Part shown: one piece after another, positions 8,132-17,243 of the stretch
Layout of the letters: every line of letters begins with the position of its first letter
Position numbering within the stretch: position 1 is the first letter of the stretch
From: Armatimonadota bacterium
GTDB taxonomy: Bacteria; Armatimonadota; Hebobacteria; GCA-020354555; CP070648
Assembly: GCA_035527535.1 (NCBI GenBank)
Contig: DATLAK010000099.1
Location: 1-47,308, forward strand
Length of the DNA stretch: 47,308 bases
Reading direction: 5' to 3'
The notes under the pieces: generated by a model
The model's database searches: none
Told to the model about the DNA's origin: nothing
What the model saw: the letters and a program-made list of their open reading frames with translations, nothing else
Program-made: the position numbers and the translations under genes

Positions 8132-9334
8132 ATGGACTCTGGGGAAAAGCTTGCGGTCCTCGGTTCCGCGGCCCTGTTTGACGTGTGCACGGGCAGCTGC
8201 GGCGGGCCGCCGCGCCCGCGAAATGCGCCTCCTCCGGGCCTAGGCGCGAGCGTGATCTATCCCGCAGCTCTCCCCGACGGTCGCACGGTCTCGCTCTTCA
8301 AGGTGCTGCAGACCAACGTCTGCCGGCACAACTGCCTCTACTGCGCCAACCGCGCCGATCGCGGGGTGCGCCGCACCCAGTTCCAGCCGGAGGAGCTGGC
8401 GGCATTGTTCATGGACTTCCATCGGCGCGGCTACGTGCAGGGCTTGTTCCTCAGCTCGGCGGTGGCGGGGAGCCCCGAGCGCACGATGGCGGACATGCTG
8501 ACCACCGCCGAGATCGTGCGCCGCCGTTACGGCTTCGCCGGCTACCTCCATCTCAAGGTGCTACCGGGAGCGCCCTACGACTGCGTCGAGCGCGCGGTCG
8601 AGCTGGCGGATCGCGTCTCGGTCAACATGGAGGCGCCGACGGAAGCGCAGTTGACCCGGATCGCCCCCGATAAGCACATGCCCGGCGATGTCGTGCAGCG
8701 CATGCACTGGATCAAGCGCGCCGCCTCCCGCGCAGGCCTGATGGCGGCGGGTCAGTCAACCCAGTTCGTTGTCGGCGCCGGCCGCGAGACCGACCGCGAA
8801 CTCCTGACCAGCGTGACCGCGCTTTACCGCGACGTCGGCCTGCGCCGGGCTTACTTCAGCGCCTTCGAGCCGATCGCGGACACGCCGCTGGCGGAGCAGC
8901 AACCCGCGCCGCCCATGCGCGAGCATCGCCTCTACCAGGCGGACTGGCTGCTGCGGCGCTACTCGGGGGTCTATGCGTTGGGCGACATCGTGTTCGAGGA
9001 CGATGGCGACCTGGCGCTCGACGTGGACCCCAAGCTGGCGATTGCCCTGCGCCAGCGCGCGAGATTCCCGGTCGAGGTCAACCGGGCGGATTACGCGGAA
9101 CTGCTGCAGGTGCCGGGCATCGGCCCGAAGTCGGCGCGGCGGATCGTCGTCCAGCGGCGCGTCCATCGCTTCGGCGATGTGGCGGAATTGCGGCGCGTGG
9201 GGGTCGCCGTGCGCCGGGCGGCGCCGTTCGTGCTCATCAACGGCCGCGCGCAGGGCAGCGTGGACGTATTCGCACGCAGGATAGCGGCCAGGCTGCGCGC
9301 CGACCACCAACTCTCGCTGCCCTTGGGCGGGTAG
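8132..9334 (+). CDS. Radical-SAM putative DNA modification/repair protein with HhH
   Basis: 400-aa enzyme. The radical-SAM motif CRHNCLYC (Cys64, Cys68, Cys71) binds the SAM-coordinating [4Fe-4S] cluster, and an N-terminal DVCTGSCGG segment precedes it. Residues ~320-345 hold a helix-hairpin-helix (LLQVPGIGPKSARRIVVQRR), a non-specific DNA-binding motif. This architecture matches the family described as putative DNA modification/repair radical SAM protein (TIGR03916), which usually sits next to a uracil-DNA-glycosylase-family gene. No such partner lies here. ATG 8132 is preferred over GTG 8120 because family members start with MD..EKL. The stop lies 6 bases from the stop of the convergent GH2 gene. 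Confidence 0.85.
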   Translation: MDSGEKLAVLGSAALFDVCTGSCGGPPRPRNAPPPGLGASVIYPAALPDGRTVSLFKVLQTNVCRHNCLYCANRADRGVRRTQFQPEELAALFMDFHRRGYVQGLFLSSAVAGSPERTMADMLTTAEIVRRRYGFAGYLHLKVLPGAPYDCVERAVELADRVSVNMEAPTEAQLTRIAPDKHMPGDVVQRMHWIKRAASRAGLMAAGQSTQFVVGAGRETDRELLTSVTALYRDVGLRRAYFSAFEPIADTPLAEQQPAPPMREHRLYQADWLLRRYSGVYALGDIVFEDDGDLALDVDPKLAIALRQRARFPVEVNRADYAELLQVPGIGPKSARRIVVQRRVHRFGDVAELRRVGVAVRRAAPFVLINGRAQGSVDVFARRIAARLRADHQLSLPLGG

Positions 9335-9340
9335 CGGCGG

Positions 9341-12172
9341 CTACATCTTCAGCAGCTCGGTCGCCGCGCCGAAGTCATCGCCTCGCCCGTCGAGCCGCGG
9401 GCTGAACAGGCGTAGGAACTCCTTCTTCGGCACCTGCGCGGTCGGCGCGAAGCGCTGGTCGCGGGCGTAGTCCACCAGGCACTGTAGCAGATGGCGCACC
9501 TCGATGTGCGCGGCCGCTTCCGGCAGCACGCCCAGGCTGGTGACCAACACCGCGCCCGCTCCGATCCGGAATTCCAGCATATGGGCGTTGTTGCGGTTGG
9601 TCGCGTAGTGGTCAATCATGCGAATGATCGGTTCCACGCCGTACTGGCGCAGAGGGCTGAACTCCATCGGCAGGTAGCCCACAAACATCCGCACGAACTG
9701 CAGGTCGCACATGTTCTGGTGCGGGAATGCCGCTAGCGCCGGGTGCGGGGCGATGACCGTGCCCGAGTTGCCGCTGTTGCCAGCGTTCCACGGAATCGTC
9801 CGGAAGATGGGGTAGAAGCTGGTGGAGCCGTAGTAGAGAATGGTGTTCTCGATCACCGCTCCCTGGGTGAAGAGCACACACTTGCCGCCGCGCTCAATGT
9901 AGGCAGCCAGGGCTTCATCAACCGCGTCCGCGATGACCGGCGATGCTCCCTCGGGAATCGGCGCCCCGCGCGCGCCCTCCACCCGCAGAAATAGTCCCGG
10001 CGCGCCCGCGGCGGTTGAAAGCGGTGCCGAATCGGGCAGAGCCCACAACGACCACTCGTTGGTATTGACCAGCCTCCCGCCATGATAGAGTGCGACCCGC
10101 AGCTCGAACTTGTACCCCCTATCGGCGTGGGGCAGGTCGAACTCCGCGCACCCGGCCGGCGTCAGCTCACCCTGCGGCACCTCCGCCACGCGCAGTTCGC
10201 CCTCCTGGGAGGCCGCGCCGCCGACCGCCTTCCACCGCAGAGTGCTGCCGTTCAGCGGGGTTTCACCATAATGGCTGATCGCCAATGGAATGCGCTGCTT
10301 TTCCCCCATCTGCCGGCAGCGATTGCCTTCTTGCGCCAGCAAGACTACGGTATCCCCGTTCGACTTCAAGAACTCCTGGGCCGATACGTTCTTCGGCTGC
10401 CAGAAATCATCCAGCAGACCCTCCGCGTAGCGCCCATAGTCAATCAGCAGCCACAGGATGTAGCCTTCGACCGTCGGGTTGCGCCGCGCGTATTCGATCC
10501 CATCCTTGCGGCAGAGCGCCTGCAGCCACAGCGAGTGCTGGCGGTATGTGGCGAGCGAGTCCTCCTGGCCGTTCTCCCGCGCGGTTCTCTCCAGCATATC
10601 CAGCCAAAACGGCTTGAGTTGCGTCGCGGCATACTTTCCCCGATCCGCGGGATCGGGATAGCAGCTCCACCAGTTGTACTCGTGGAGGATTGCCGGGTGG
10701 CGCAGGTCGGTGATCATGTCCGTCTCGTCCAGCACTTCCTTCATCCACTTCGGGTGAACCGAAGCGTAGAAATCGGTGTCCCGTTTCCCCTTTTCGGTAT
10801 CCTCCGAGTTGACATAGCCGGTGCAGTCTATCACCAGCGCGTGCGGGGCGAGGGCGCGCGTTCTCCGCGGCAGCTCGCGACTGTAGAAATCGAAGGATTC
10901 CTGGGTCTGGTTGGCAAACTCCAACTCGCTCGACATGCTATACATCATCACCGACGCATGGTTGCGGGTTCCCTTGATCAGGCCCTCCAGTTCCTGCGCA
11001 TAGTACGCGCGGAAGCGCTCGTCAATCTTGTAGCGGTTGTTTCGGTAGTCTTGGGAAAGCCCGAAGGGCATCTCCTGGATGATCATGACGCCTGTTTCAT
11101 CCGCGGCCTCGATGAATTCCATCGCCAGCGGCTCCATACAGCCCTTGGCGCCATTGAGCCCATACTCCCTGGCGCGTTTCAAGCGCGACAGGTGCCATTC
11201 TTTGTCTGCTGGGCACAGGGTCTCCGGATAGAAGGGGATGTCGCCAAAGACGCGCAATAACAACGGCTTGCCGTTCAGGTAGAACTTGGCCCCCTGCACG
11301 GTCAGTTGGCGCATCCCGAAGCGAATCGCCACCCGGTCTATGCACCGGTCGCCCCCGCCCGATGTGACGGAAATATCCAGCACGTAGAGTTGGGGGTGTT
11401 CCGGCGCCCACGTCACGTAATCGCCGAGCTTGACCTCGGCCTGTGCTTGCGCTTCTCCGGCCGCCAGCGGCATGGTCGTCTCTCCAACGGTGCGCTTGCC
11501 GTCCACTACCCGCAGCATAAGGTTCAGGGGCTCGCTCGCAGCTTCGGACAGCGTGAGATCCACGCGCACCGAGTCGGCGGCGAGCTGCGGCTGAACATAG
11601 GCGTCCACCACTGACACCCGATCGGTGATCTCGCACGCTACCGGCCGGTACACACCCGTCCAGTAGACTCCAAGCTCCTCCCATTCGTACATGCCGTCAA
11701 GCCGTATCTCGGGGAACTTGGGGATCGCCGTCACCTTGATCGCGGCCAGGTTCCCCCGGCCCGCCCGTACCAGATCGGTAACATCAACGCGCTGCTGGGT
11801 GCGCGAGCTCTGGGTGTAGCCGACGTGGGCCCCGTTGACGTAGAGGTCCGCCGCGGGGAAGATGCCGCCCAACCGCAGCCACACGCGCTGGTTGGCGCCG
11901 AACTTGGGCAGGGCGAATCTCCTCCTGACCCAGAACGGCTCGTGGAAGAATGTCTTCAGCAGTTGGTTCGGCTCGCCGATACCCTGGGCCTGGGGTGCGC
12001 CGGGGATCGTTATCGTCTGGGCGAACTCGCCCTGGCCCTCGTGCCACCCCTGCTGGCAGCCCTCATCCTGCGGGTCGCGGCGAAACTCCCACGCCCCGTT
12101 GAGGTCAACCTGTGGGCGTAGGCTGTCCCTGAAAGAGAAGACATCCGTGATGAAGCGACCGCCGTTCCCCAT
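9341..12172 (-). CDS. Glycoside hydrolase family 2 protein
   Basis: 943-aa enzyme with the GH2 order. A sugar-binding jelly-roll comes first (VDLNGAWEFRRDP to ~residue 190, including WLRLGGIFPAADLYVNG), then an immunoglobulin-like domain. The TIM barrel starts near LRVFGDIPFYPE. Putative catalytic residues are Glu416 (acid/base, in SMSSELEF, where GH2 enzymes normally have NE) and Glu498 (nucleophile, in LHEYNWW). An extra ~350-residue C-terminal part follows, with beta-sandwich and a glutamine-amidotransferase/trehalose-utilisation-like stretch. The start ATG 12172 has GGGGAAG upstream; a longer frame to 12292 is arginine-rich and unlike the family. No signal peptide is evident. Likely substrates are beta-galactosides, glucuronides or mannosides; which one cannot be told. 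Confidence 0.82.
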   Translation of the reverse strand: MGNGGRFITDVFSFRDSLRPQVDLNGAWEFRRDPQDEGCQQGWHEGQGEFAQTITIPGAPQAQGIGEPNQLLKTFFHEPFWVRRRFALPKFGANQRVWLRLGGIFPAADLYVNGAHVGYTQSSRTQQRVDVTDLVRAGRGNLAAIKVTAIPKFPEIRLDGMYEWEELGVYWTGVYRPVACEITDRVSVVDAYVQPQLAADSVRVDLTLSEAASEPLNLMLRVVDGKRTVGETTMPLAAGEAQAQAEVKLGDYVTWAPEHPQLYVLDISVTSGGGDRCIDRVAIRFGMRQLTVQGAKFYLNGKPLLLRVFGDIPFYPETLCPADKEWHLSRLKRAREYGLNGAKGCMEPLAMEFIEAADETGVMIIQEMPFGLSQDYRNNRYKIDERFRAYYAQELEGLIKGTRNHASVMMYSMSSELEFANQTQESFDFYSRELPRRTRALAPHALVIDCTGYVNSEDTEKGKRDTDFYASVHPKWMKEVLDETDMITDLRHPAILHEYNWWSCYPDPADRGKYAATQLKPFWLDMLERTARENGQEDSLATYRQHSLWLQALCRKDGIEYARRNPTVEGYILWLLIDYGRYAEGLLDDFWQPKNVSAQEFLKSNGDTVVLLAQEGNRCRQMGEKQRIPLAISHYGETPLNGSTLRWKAVGGAASQEGELRVAEVPQGELTPAGCAEFDLPHADRGYKFELRVALYHGGRLVNTNEWSLWALPDSAPLSTAAGAPGLFLRVEGARGAPIPEGASPVIADAVDEALAAYIERGGKCVLFTQGAVIENTILYYGSTSFYPIFRTIPWNAGNSGNSGTVIAPHPALAAFPHQNMCDLQFVRMFVGYLPMEFSPLRQYGVEPIIRMIDHYATNRNNAHMLEFRIGAGAVLVTSLGVLPEAAAHIEVRHLLQCLVDYARDQRFAPTAQVPKKEFLRLFSPRLDGRGDDFGAATELLKM

Positions 12173-12308
12173 CTGGTTGACTTCCCCTTTCTCGCCCGCC
12201 GCGACCAACCGCCGGCGGTGCCACCACATTCCGTGAGCGCGTGTGTGAGCCCCCCGATTGCCTTCGCTGCCATCCCGAGCGCGGCCGGGCATTCGGCCGT
12301 GGTTTCCC

Positions 12309-12329
12309 GCGTGCGCTGGCAGCGCACGC
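12309..12329. terminator. 9-bp hairpin between oxidoreductase and GH2
   Basis: Perfect stem GCGTGCGCT/AGCGCACGC with loop GGC, 13 bases past the oxidoreductase stop on the minus strand. There is no T-run. It may attenuate read-through into the GH2 gene. Confidence 0.45.
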
Positions 12330-12341
12330 AGGTCCCGTCGC

Positions 12342-13382
12342 CTACTTGATCGCCACCTCCGCGCCGGTGGCGGCGGACTTGTAGATCGCGTCGAGGATCT
12401 GCGTCGCCATCAGCCCATGCTCGCCGGGCACGGGTGAGGGCCCGCCCTCGCGGATCGCCCGCACGAACTGCGCGATCTCCTCAACGTAGGAGCTCGCCTT
12501 GGGCAGGTGGGTGGGGGTGACATTGACCAGCGTGCCCTGCTCCTGGCGGAAGATGCGCGCGGGCGACGTATGCAGCCCCGCTTCGGTGCCCATGAGCATG
12601 ACGTAGCCTTCGTCCTCGGCTATGTGCGCCGCCCAGCTCGCCTTGAGCATGAGGGTGGCGCCGTTGTCGAAACGCACCAGGCCGACGCCGAAGTCCTCGA
12701 CCGAGAACTTATCCGCATCCCAGGGGCCGAAGCCGCCGAAGTAGTCCGCGCGCTTGCCCAGCTTGGTGTAGGCAGCGCCGCAGGCGGCGACGGGCTTGGG
12801 ATGGCCCATCAGGTACAGCGCGAGATCGAGCATGTGCACGCCGACGTCAATCAGCGGGCCGCCGCCCGACAGCTGCTTGTCCGCGAACACGCCCCAACTG
12901 GGGATGCCGCTGCGCCGCATGTAGGCCGCTTCGCCGTAGTAAACCTCGCCCAGCATGCCGGCGTCGGCGCAACGCTTGAGGTACTGCGCATCGGGGCTCC
13001 ATCGCATGTCGAAGCCCATCATCAGCAGGCGCTTGGCCTTGCGCGCGGCGGCCACCATCCGCCGCCCCTGCGCGGCATTGATCGCGATCGGCTTCTCGCA
13101 CAGCACGTGGGCGCCCGCCTCCAGCGCCGCGATGGTCGGCGCCATGTGAAACGCATTCGGCGTGCACACGCTGACGGCGTCCAGCTTCTCCGCCGCCAGC
13201 ATTTCCGCGTACTCGCAGTAGGTGCGCTTGACGCCGAACTGCTCGGCGGCTGCGCGCACCGCCTCGGGGTTGCTGTCGCACAAGGCGACCACCTCCACGT
13301 CGTCGAGCTTCTGGTAGTTGGGGATGTGCGCATACTTGGCGATGCCGCCCGTGCCGATGATGCCGACGTACACCTTTTTCAC
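12342..13382 (-). CDS. Gfo/Idh/MocA-family oxidoreductase
   Basis: 346-aa NAD(P)-dependent sugar dehydrogenase or related. The N-terminal Rossmann motif VGIIGTGGIAKYAHIP is followed by the family signature AGAHVLCEKPIA (Lys of EKP is the catalytic/NAD-contact lysine), then DVGVHMLDLALYLMGHP, which contains the catalytic His. GTG 13382 is the start, with GAGGAGGG seven bases upstream. The gene precedes the GH2 hydrolase on the same strand, so both may act on the same oligosaccharide or its released sugar. The substrate cannot be deduced, because the family covers inositol, glucose, uronic acids and glycosides. Confidence 0.9.
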   Translation of the reverse strand: MKKVYVGIIGTGGIAKYAHIPNYQKLDDVEVVALCDSNPEAVRAAAEQFGVKRTYCEYAEMLAAEKLDAVSVCTPNAFHMAPTIAALEAGAHVLCEKPIAINAAQGRRMVAAARKAKRLLMMGFDMRWSPDAQYLKRCADAGMLGEVYYGEAAYMRRSGIPSWGVFADKQLSGGGPLIDVGVHMLDLALYLMGHPKPVAACGAAYTKLGKRADYFGGFGPWDADKFSVEDFGVGLVRFDNGATLMLKASWAAHIAEDEGYVMLMGTEAGLHTSPARIFRQEQGTLVNVTPTHLPKASSYVEEIAQFVRAIREGGPSPVPGEHGLMATQILDAIYKSAATGAEVAIK

Positions 13383-13537
13383 GTGTACCCTCCTCTGGTT
13401 CTCGGCTGACCCCCGCCGAGACCGATGTCGAATGCTGAGTTGCGGCGCTGCCAGGTTCCATTCCCCCGCGATATTTCCCTTGCGGAGGTTCCGCGGCGAT
13501 GGCGGATCCGCAGTCTCGCAGCAGCCGCGGGGGCGGG

Positions 13538-14425
13538 CTACAGCAGAGCGGTGCTGAAGTATCGCTCGGCGCGGTCAGGCAGAACGGTGGCGATGTTGCC
13601 GGCGATCTTCCGCGCGAGGCGTCGCGCCGCCCATACGTTGGCGCCCGAGGAGATGCCCACCAGCAGGCCATGATCTCGTCCCAGTTGGCGCGTGGTGTCA
13701 ATGGCGTCCTCGTCGCTCACCTCGATGACGTCGTCCACCAGCGATACATCGAGCACCGCCGGAATGAACCCATCCCCGATGCCCTGGATCTGGTGCAGGC
13801 CCGGCTCGTGCCCGAGCAGCGCGGACACGTTCTTCGGCTCCACCGCGACGATGCGCACACCCGGCTTGTGCTCGCGCAGGAAGGTGCCGACGCCCTGCAA
13901 GGTGCCCCCGCTGCCGACGCCTGCGACAAAGCAGGCAATGTCGCCGGTCAGCTGGCGCCACAGCTCGCGGGCGGTTTCCTCGTAGTGGACGCGCGGGTTG
14001 TCGGGGTTCTCGAACTGCTGCGGCACGAACACGCGCGGGTCAGCGGCGGCCATCTCCTCTACCCGCCGTACGGCGCCCGCAATGCCCTCCTCGTCCGGCG
14101 TCAGCACCAACTCCGCACCCAGCGCGCGGATCAGCTTCTTGCGCTCCTGGCTCATGCCCTCAGGCATCACTATGCGCACCTGGTAGCCCTTGAGCCGGCC
14201 GACCAGCGCCACGCCGATGCCCGTGTTGCCCGACGTCGGCTCGACGATGATGGACTCCGCCGTCAGGCGGCCGTCGCGCTCGCCGCCCTCAATCATGGCC
14301 AGCGCCACCCGGTCCTTGATGCTCCCCCCGGGGTTGAGGAACTCGGCCTTGGCATAGACGTTCTCGCCTTTCAGACGGATGAGCGGCGTCCGGCCGATGA
14401 GATCGAGGATGTTGTCGGTCAGCAT
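13538..14425 (-). CDS. cysK: O-acetylserine sulfhydrylase (cysteine synthase)
   Basis: 295-aa PLP enzyme making cysteine from O-acetylserine and sulfide. The PLP lysine lies in NPGGSIKDRVA, the substrate loop in EPTSGNTGIG, the phosphate-binding loop in GVGSGGTLQGVG, and the pyridine-nitrogen serine in LLVGISSGANVWAA. The length suits CysK/CysM. ATG 14425 follows AAGGAGG by 8 bases; a longer upstream frame is unrelated. It lies on the same strand as the oxidoreductase, 155 bases away, and is probably an independent unit. CysK and CysM cannot be separated by eye. Confidence 0.93.
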   Translation of the reverse strand: MLTDNILDLIGRTPLIRLKGENVYAKAEFLNPGGSIKDRVALAMIEGGERDGRLTAESIIVEPTSGNTGIGVALVGRLKGYQVRIVMPEGMSQERKKLIRALGAELVLTPDEEGIAGAVRRVEEMAAADPRVFVPQQFENPDNPRVHYEETARELWRQLTGDIACFVAGVGSGGTLQGVGTFLREHKPGVRIVAVEPKNVSALLGHEPGLHQIQGIGDGFIPAVLDVSLVDDVIEVSDEDAIDTTRQLGRDHGLLVGISSGANVWAARRLARKIAGNIATVLPDRAERYFSTALL

Positions 14426-14739
14426 GCCAACGCCTCCTTGCCCGCTAAGGTAGCACTCCGACGGGCCGCAACGCAAGCGGCAAAGGGCCGCGCGGACTCC
14501 GGCTCGCGACCAGCCCAAGGCGGGTGAACTCCTAGAGGCTTGCGCGCCCGCCGCAGGCGGATCAACCTTTGGCGCGGAGTCGCGCCTAAGATGGGCGCGC
14601 GGCGCTACCCGCCGCGCGGAGTTCGGCTCGCGACTCCGGTAGAGAGTCGCGCCCACAGAGGCCAGGCCCGCAGGTTTGCGCTTGTGGGCGGCGAGATGCA
14701 CAGGCAAGGGTGGGCCGGCTGCGCCTGGAGGTGCATCCC
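14426..14739. other. Palindrome-rich intergenic region
   Basis: It holds the cysK upstream region and several GC-rich inverted repeats between 14571 and 14651. No gene is supported until the small zinc-ribbon start at 14740. Confidence 0.45.
14629..14651. repeat. 23-base hairpin repeat, copy 1
   Basis: A hairpin with ends CGCGACTC/GAGTCGCG around a TCC..TAGAG-containing centre. A second 23-base hairpin with the same ends and centre motif but different stem bases lies at 37107-37129. Confidence 0.5.
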
Positions 14740-14898
14740 GTGGAATGCCCGAAGTGCGGCTACATCCTCGGACCCTTCGACGCGTCTTGTCCCAGGTGCG
14801 CGCGCATGGCGCGGACCCCCTGCGCCGTGTGCGGACGCGCTAGCGGCGTAGGGCGCCGGCGGTCGGCGCTGGCGGCGCCGGGATCGGGGGCCGCCCCC
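14740..14898 (+). pseudogene. Zinc-ribbon gene 5' remnant
   Basis: GTG 14740 has GGAGGTG six bases upstream and opens a frame reading MECPKCGYILGPFDASCPRC, then TPCAVCGR. That gives three CxxC knuckles in the first 35 residues. The frame stays open to 15345, but from about residue 40 it is composition-driven sequence antisense to the zinc-ribbon gene 14899-15558. The best reading is a real N-terminus whose body was lost, or a very short protein. The interval given is the part not shared with the opposite gene. Confidence 0.4.
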
Positions 14899-15558
14899 CT
14901 ACATCTCGTACACCTCCGCGTCCATGTGGCCGCCGCAGCCGGGGCAGAACTCCGCGCCGAAGGCGGCCTCCGCCCCGCAGTTAGGGCACCTGCGCGGCGG
15001 CGCGATGTCGGGGCTGACCGCCTCCTGTTGGGCGCCGCGAGGGCGGCCGCAGAGGGGGCAGAAGTTGGCGCCGGGCGGGAAGGCCTCGCCGCACTCGCAT
15101 TTCTCTTCCTCCGTATCATCGGGCGCCCCGCGGCGAGCTGGCATCTCCTCGAGCAGTTGCGGACTAGTCGCCGGGCGAGCTCGCGGCGCGGGCACTACGG
15201 GAGAGGGATGCGGGGGCCTGCGCGGGCCCGCCCTCAACGGGGGCACGGCGGGCTCCAGCAGGGCCTCCAGGTAGCAAGTGGTCTCGTCGCGGATGCGCCG
15301 CTTCATCTCGGCAAGGTCGGCCATCCGCTGGTGCACCGCGCGTAGGTCGAGCGTGGTCTCGGTCACGGCCGGCAGCGGCTCGGTCCCGGTTTCGGTCAGG
15401 AACTGATGGTAGCGGGCGCCCAGCCGGAACAGGAGCTCGTCGCGCCGCTTGCGCAGCGCCGAGACCTCGCGGCCCGCCACCAGCAGCCGCCACCATTCCC
15501 GCAATCTGCCCGCGATCAGCCGTCCCAGGTACCGCAGTTCCCTGACCACTCTCTCCAT
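14899..15558 (-). CDS. Double zinc-ribbon protein with helical N-terminus
   Basis: 219-aa protein. Residues 1-100 are charged and helical, probably coiled coil (VSALRKRRDELLFRLGARYH). A proline-rich linker (PPHPSPVVPAPRARP) leads to two zinc knuckle pairs: CECGEAFPPGANFCPLCG and CPNCGAEAAFGAEFCPGCG. The DZR-type arrangement binds two zinc ions and often mediates protein-protein contacts; the function is not known. The start ATG 15558 has GGGG upstream. It is divergent from the FGGY kinase gene and convergent with the zinc-ribbon remnant. Confidence 0.78.
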   Translation of the reverse strand: MERVVRELRYLGRLIAGRLREWWRLLVAGREVSALRKRRDELLFRLGARYHQFLTETGTEPLPAVTETTLDLRAVHQRMADLAEMKRRIRDETTCYLEALLEPAVPPLRAGPRRPPHPSPVVPAPRARPATSPQLLEEMPARRGAPDDTEEEKCECGEAFPPGANFCPLCGRPRGAQQEAVSPDIAPPRRCPNCGAEAAFGAEFCPGCGGHMDAEVYEM

Positions 15559-15702
15559 CGGTTCCCCCTATGCCACGCTGGCGGAAGCGCTCCCCTGTCG
15601 GAACGCGATCGCGCCCCCGACCGCGCACGGCCCCCTTGGTGGAGGGATTCCCTGTGGCGCGGCGAAATACCCTCCAACTTGGTCGTGACGAGGTGACTTC
15701 TC

Positions 15703-17226
15703 GTGGCCGATCCGAAACCGCCGCTCTTCCTCGGTATTGACTGCGGCACCCAGAGCCTGCGCAGCGGCATCTTCGACCTCGCCGGCAAGCCGGTGGTCGC
15801 TGCCGTGCGCGAATATCCCACCGACTTCCCGCGCGTGGCGTGGGCCGAACAGCAGCCGCACGACTGGTGGAACGCCGTCAAGGAGACGGTCGCCGAATGC
15901 CTCGACCGCGGCCGCGTCAGGCCCGCCGACATCGCCGGCATCAGCCTCGACGGCACCGCCTGCACCGTCGTCGTCGCCAAGGACAACGGCGAGCCCCTAC
16001 GCCCCGGCATCCTGTGGATGGATGTCCGCGCGCACGACCAGGCTGAGCGCGTCACCGCCACCGGCGATCCCGTCCTCAAGTACGTCGGCGAGAAGGAAAG
16101 CCCGGAGTGGATGATCCCCAAGGCGCTGTGGCTCAAGGAGAACGAGCCGCGGGTTTATGAAAAGGCCGAGCGCATCGCCGAGGTCACCGACTGGCTCATG
16201 TTCCGCCTCACCGGGCGCTGGACCGCGTCCCTCAACGTCGCCACCTGCAAGTGGAACTACGCTACCCCCGAGGGTGGTTGGCCGCGGCGGTTGCTCGAGA
16301 CCCTGGGCCTGCCCGAGATCCTGGACAAGTGGCCGCAGGACGTGCTCGCCCTCGGCGAGCGCGCGGGCGAACTGACGAAGACGGTCGCCGCCGATTTGGG
16401 CCTGCCCGCGGGCATACCGGTGGCCGAGGGTGGCATAGACGCCTACACCGGGATGCTCGGCATGGCGACCGTCAAGCCGGGCCGCATGGCAGTGGTGATG
16501 GGGTCCTCGACCTGCCACATGGGCCTCAGCGACCGCGGCATCTTCGGCTCCGGCGTGTGGGGGCCGTATCCGGACGCGCTGATTCGCGGCACCTGGGTGC
16601 TGGAGGGAGGTCAGACCGCCACCGGCTCGATCGTGAAGTGGTTCCGCGACAGCTTCGCCGCGGGCGCGTCGTATGCCGCGCTGGACGAGAAAGCGGCCGC
16701 GATACCGCCGGGGGCGGAGGGGCTGGTGCTGGTGGACTACTTCCAGGGCAACCGCACGCCGATCCGCGATCCGCTGGTACGCGGCGCGCTGTGGGGGCTG
16801 GGCCTCAAGCACACGCCGGCCCATGTTTTTCGCGCCATCCTGGAGGGCACCGCCTACGGCACGCGCCACATCCTGGAGGATCTGACCGCCCACGGGTTCA
16901 AGGCCGCCGAGCTCTACGCCACCGGCGGGGGCGCGAAAAGCCGCCTGTGGCTGCAGATCACGGCTGACGTCTGCGGGCTGCCCATCTTCCTCTCCGAGGT
17001 CGGCGAGGCGACCACCCTCGGCAGCGCCATCGCCGCCGCCGTCGGCGCGGGATATTATCCCGACCTGGCGCAGGCGTCGGCGAACATGGTCACCATCACC
17101 GGCGAGGTCAAGCCCGACCCCGCCCGGCGTGACGACTACGACTTCTACTTCCGCCAGTATGTGGAAACCTACCCCGCGCTGGCGCCACTGATGCACGAGG
17201 TCTCCCGCCGCGTCCAATCCGGGTAG
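15703..17226 (+). CDS. FGGY-family carbohydrate kinase
   Basis: 507-aa cytosolic sugar kinase. The N-terminal ATPase fold has FLGIDCGTQSLRSGIFD and ISLDGTACTVVV. The catalytic Asp lies in AEGGIDAYTGMLG, and the C-terminal ATP-binding region contains YATGGGAKSRLWLQITADV. The length and GSSTCHMGL motif are closer to ribulokinase-like members (AraB type) than to glycerol kinase; a pentulose or other ketose is the likely substrate. GTG 15703 is preceded by GAGGTGA. It is followed 17 bases later by yraN, so the two probably share a transcript. Confidence 0.87.
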   Translation: MADPKPPLFLGIDCGTQSLRSGIFDLAGKPVVAAVREYPTDFPRVAWAEQQPHDWWNAVKETVAECLDRGRVRPADIAGISLDGTACTVVVAKDNGEPLRPGILWMDVRAHDQAERVTATGDPVLKYVGEKESPEWMIPKALWLKENEPRVYEKAERIAEVTDWLMFRLTGRWTASLNVATCKWNYATPEGGWPRRLLETLGLPEILDKWPQDVLALGERAGELTKTVAADLGLPAGIPVAEGGIDAYTGMLGMATVKPGRMAVVMGSSTCHMGLSDRGIFGSGVWGPYPDALIRGTWVLEGGQTATGSIVKWFRDSFAAGASYAALDEKAAAIPPGAEGLVLVDYFQGNRTPIRDPLVRGALWGLGLKHTPAHVFRAILEGTAYGTRHILEDLTAHGFKAAELYATGGGAKSRLWLQITADVCGLPIFLSEVGEATTLGSAIAAAVGAGYYPDLAQASANMVTITGEVKPDPARRDDYDFYFRQYVETYPALAPLMHEVSRRVQSG

Positions 17227-17243
17227 GGGCGCGCGAGTGCACC

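Noticed and set aside
11784-12047. Small frames inside the GH2 gene on both strands
   Set aside because: All are shifted or antisense copies of a well-supported hydrolase.
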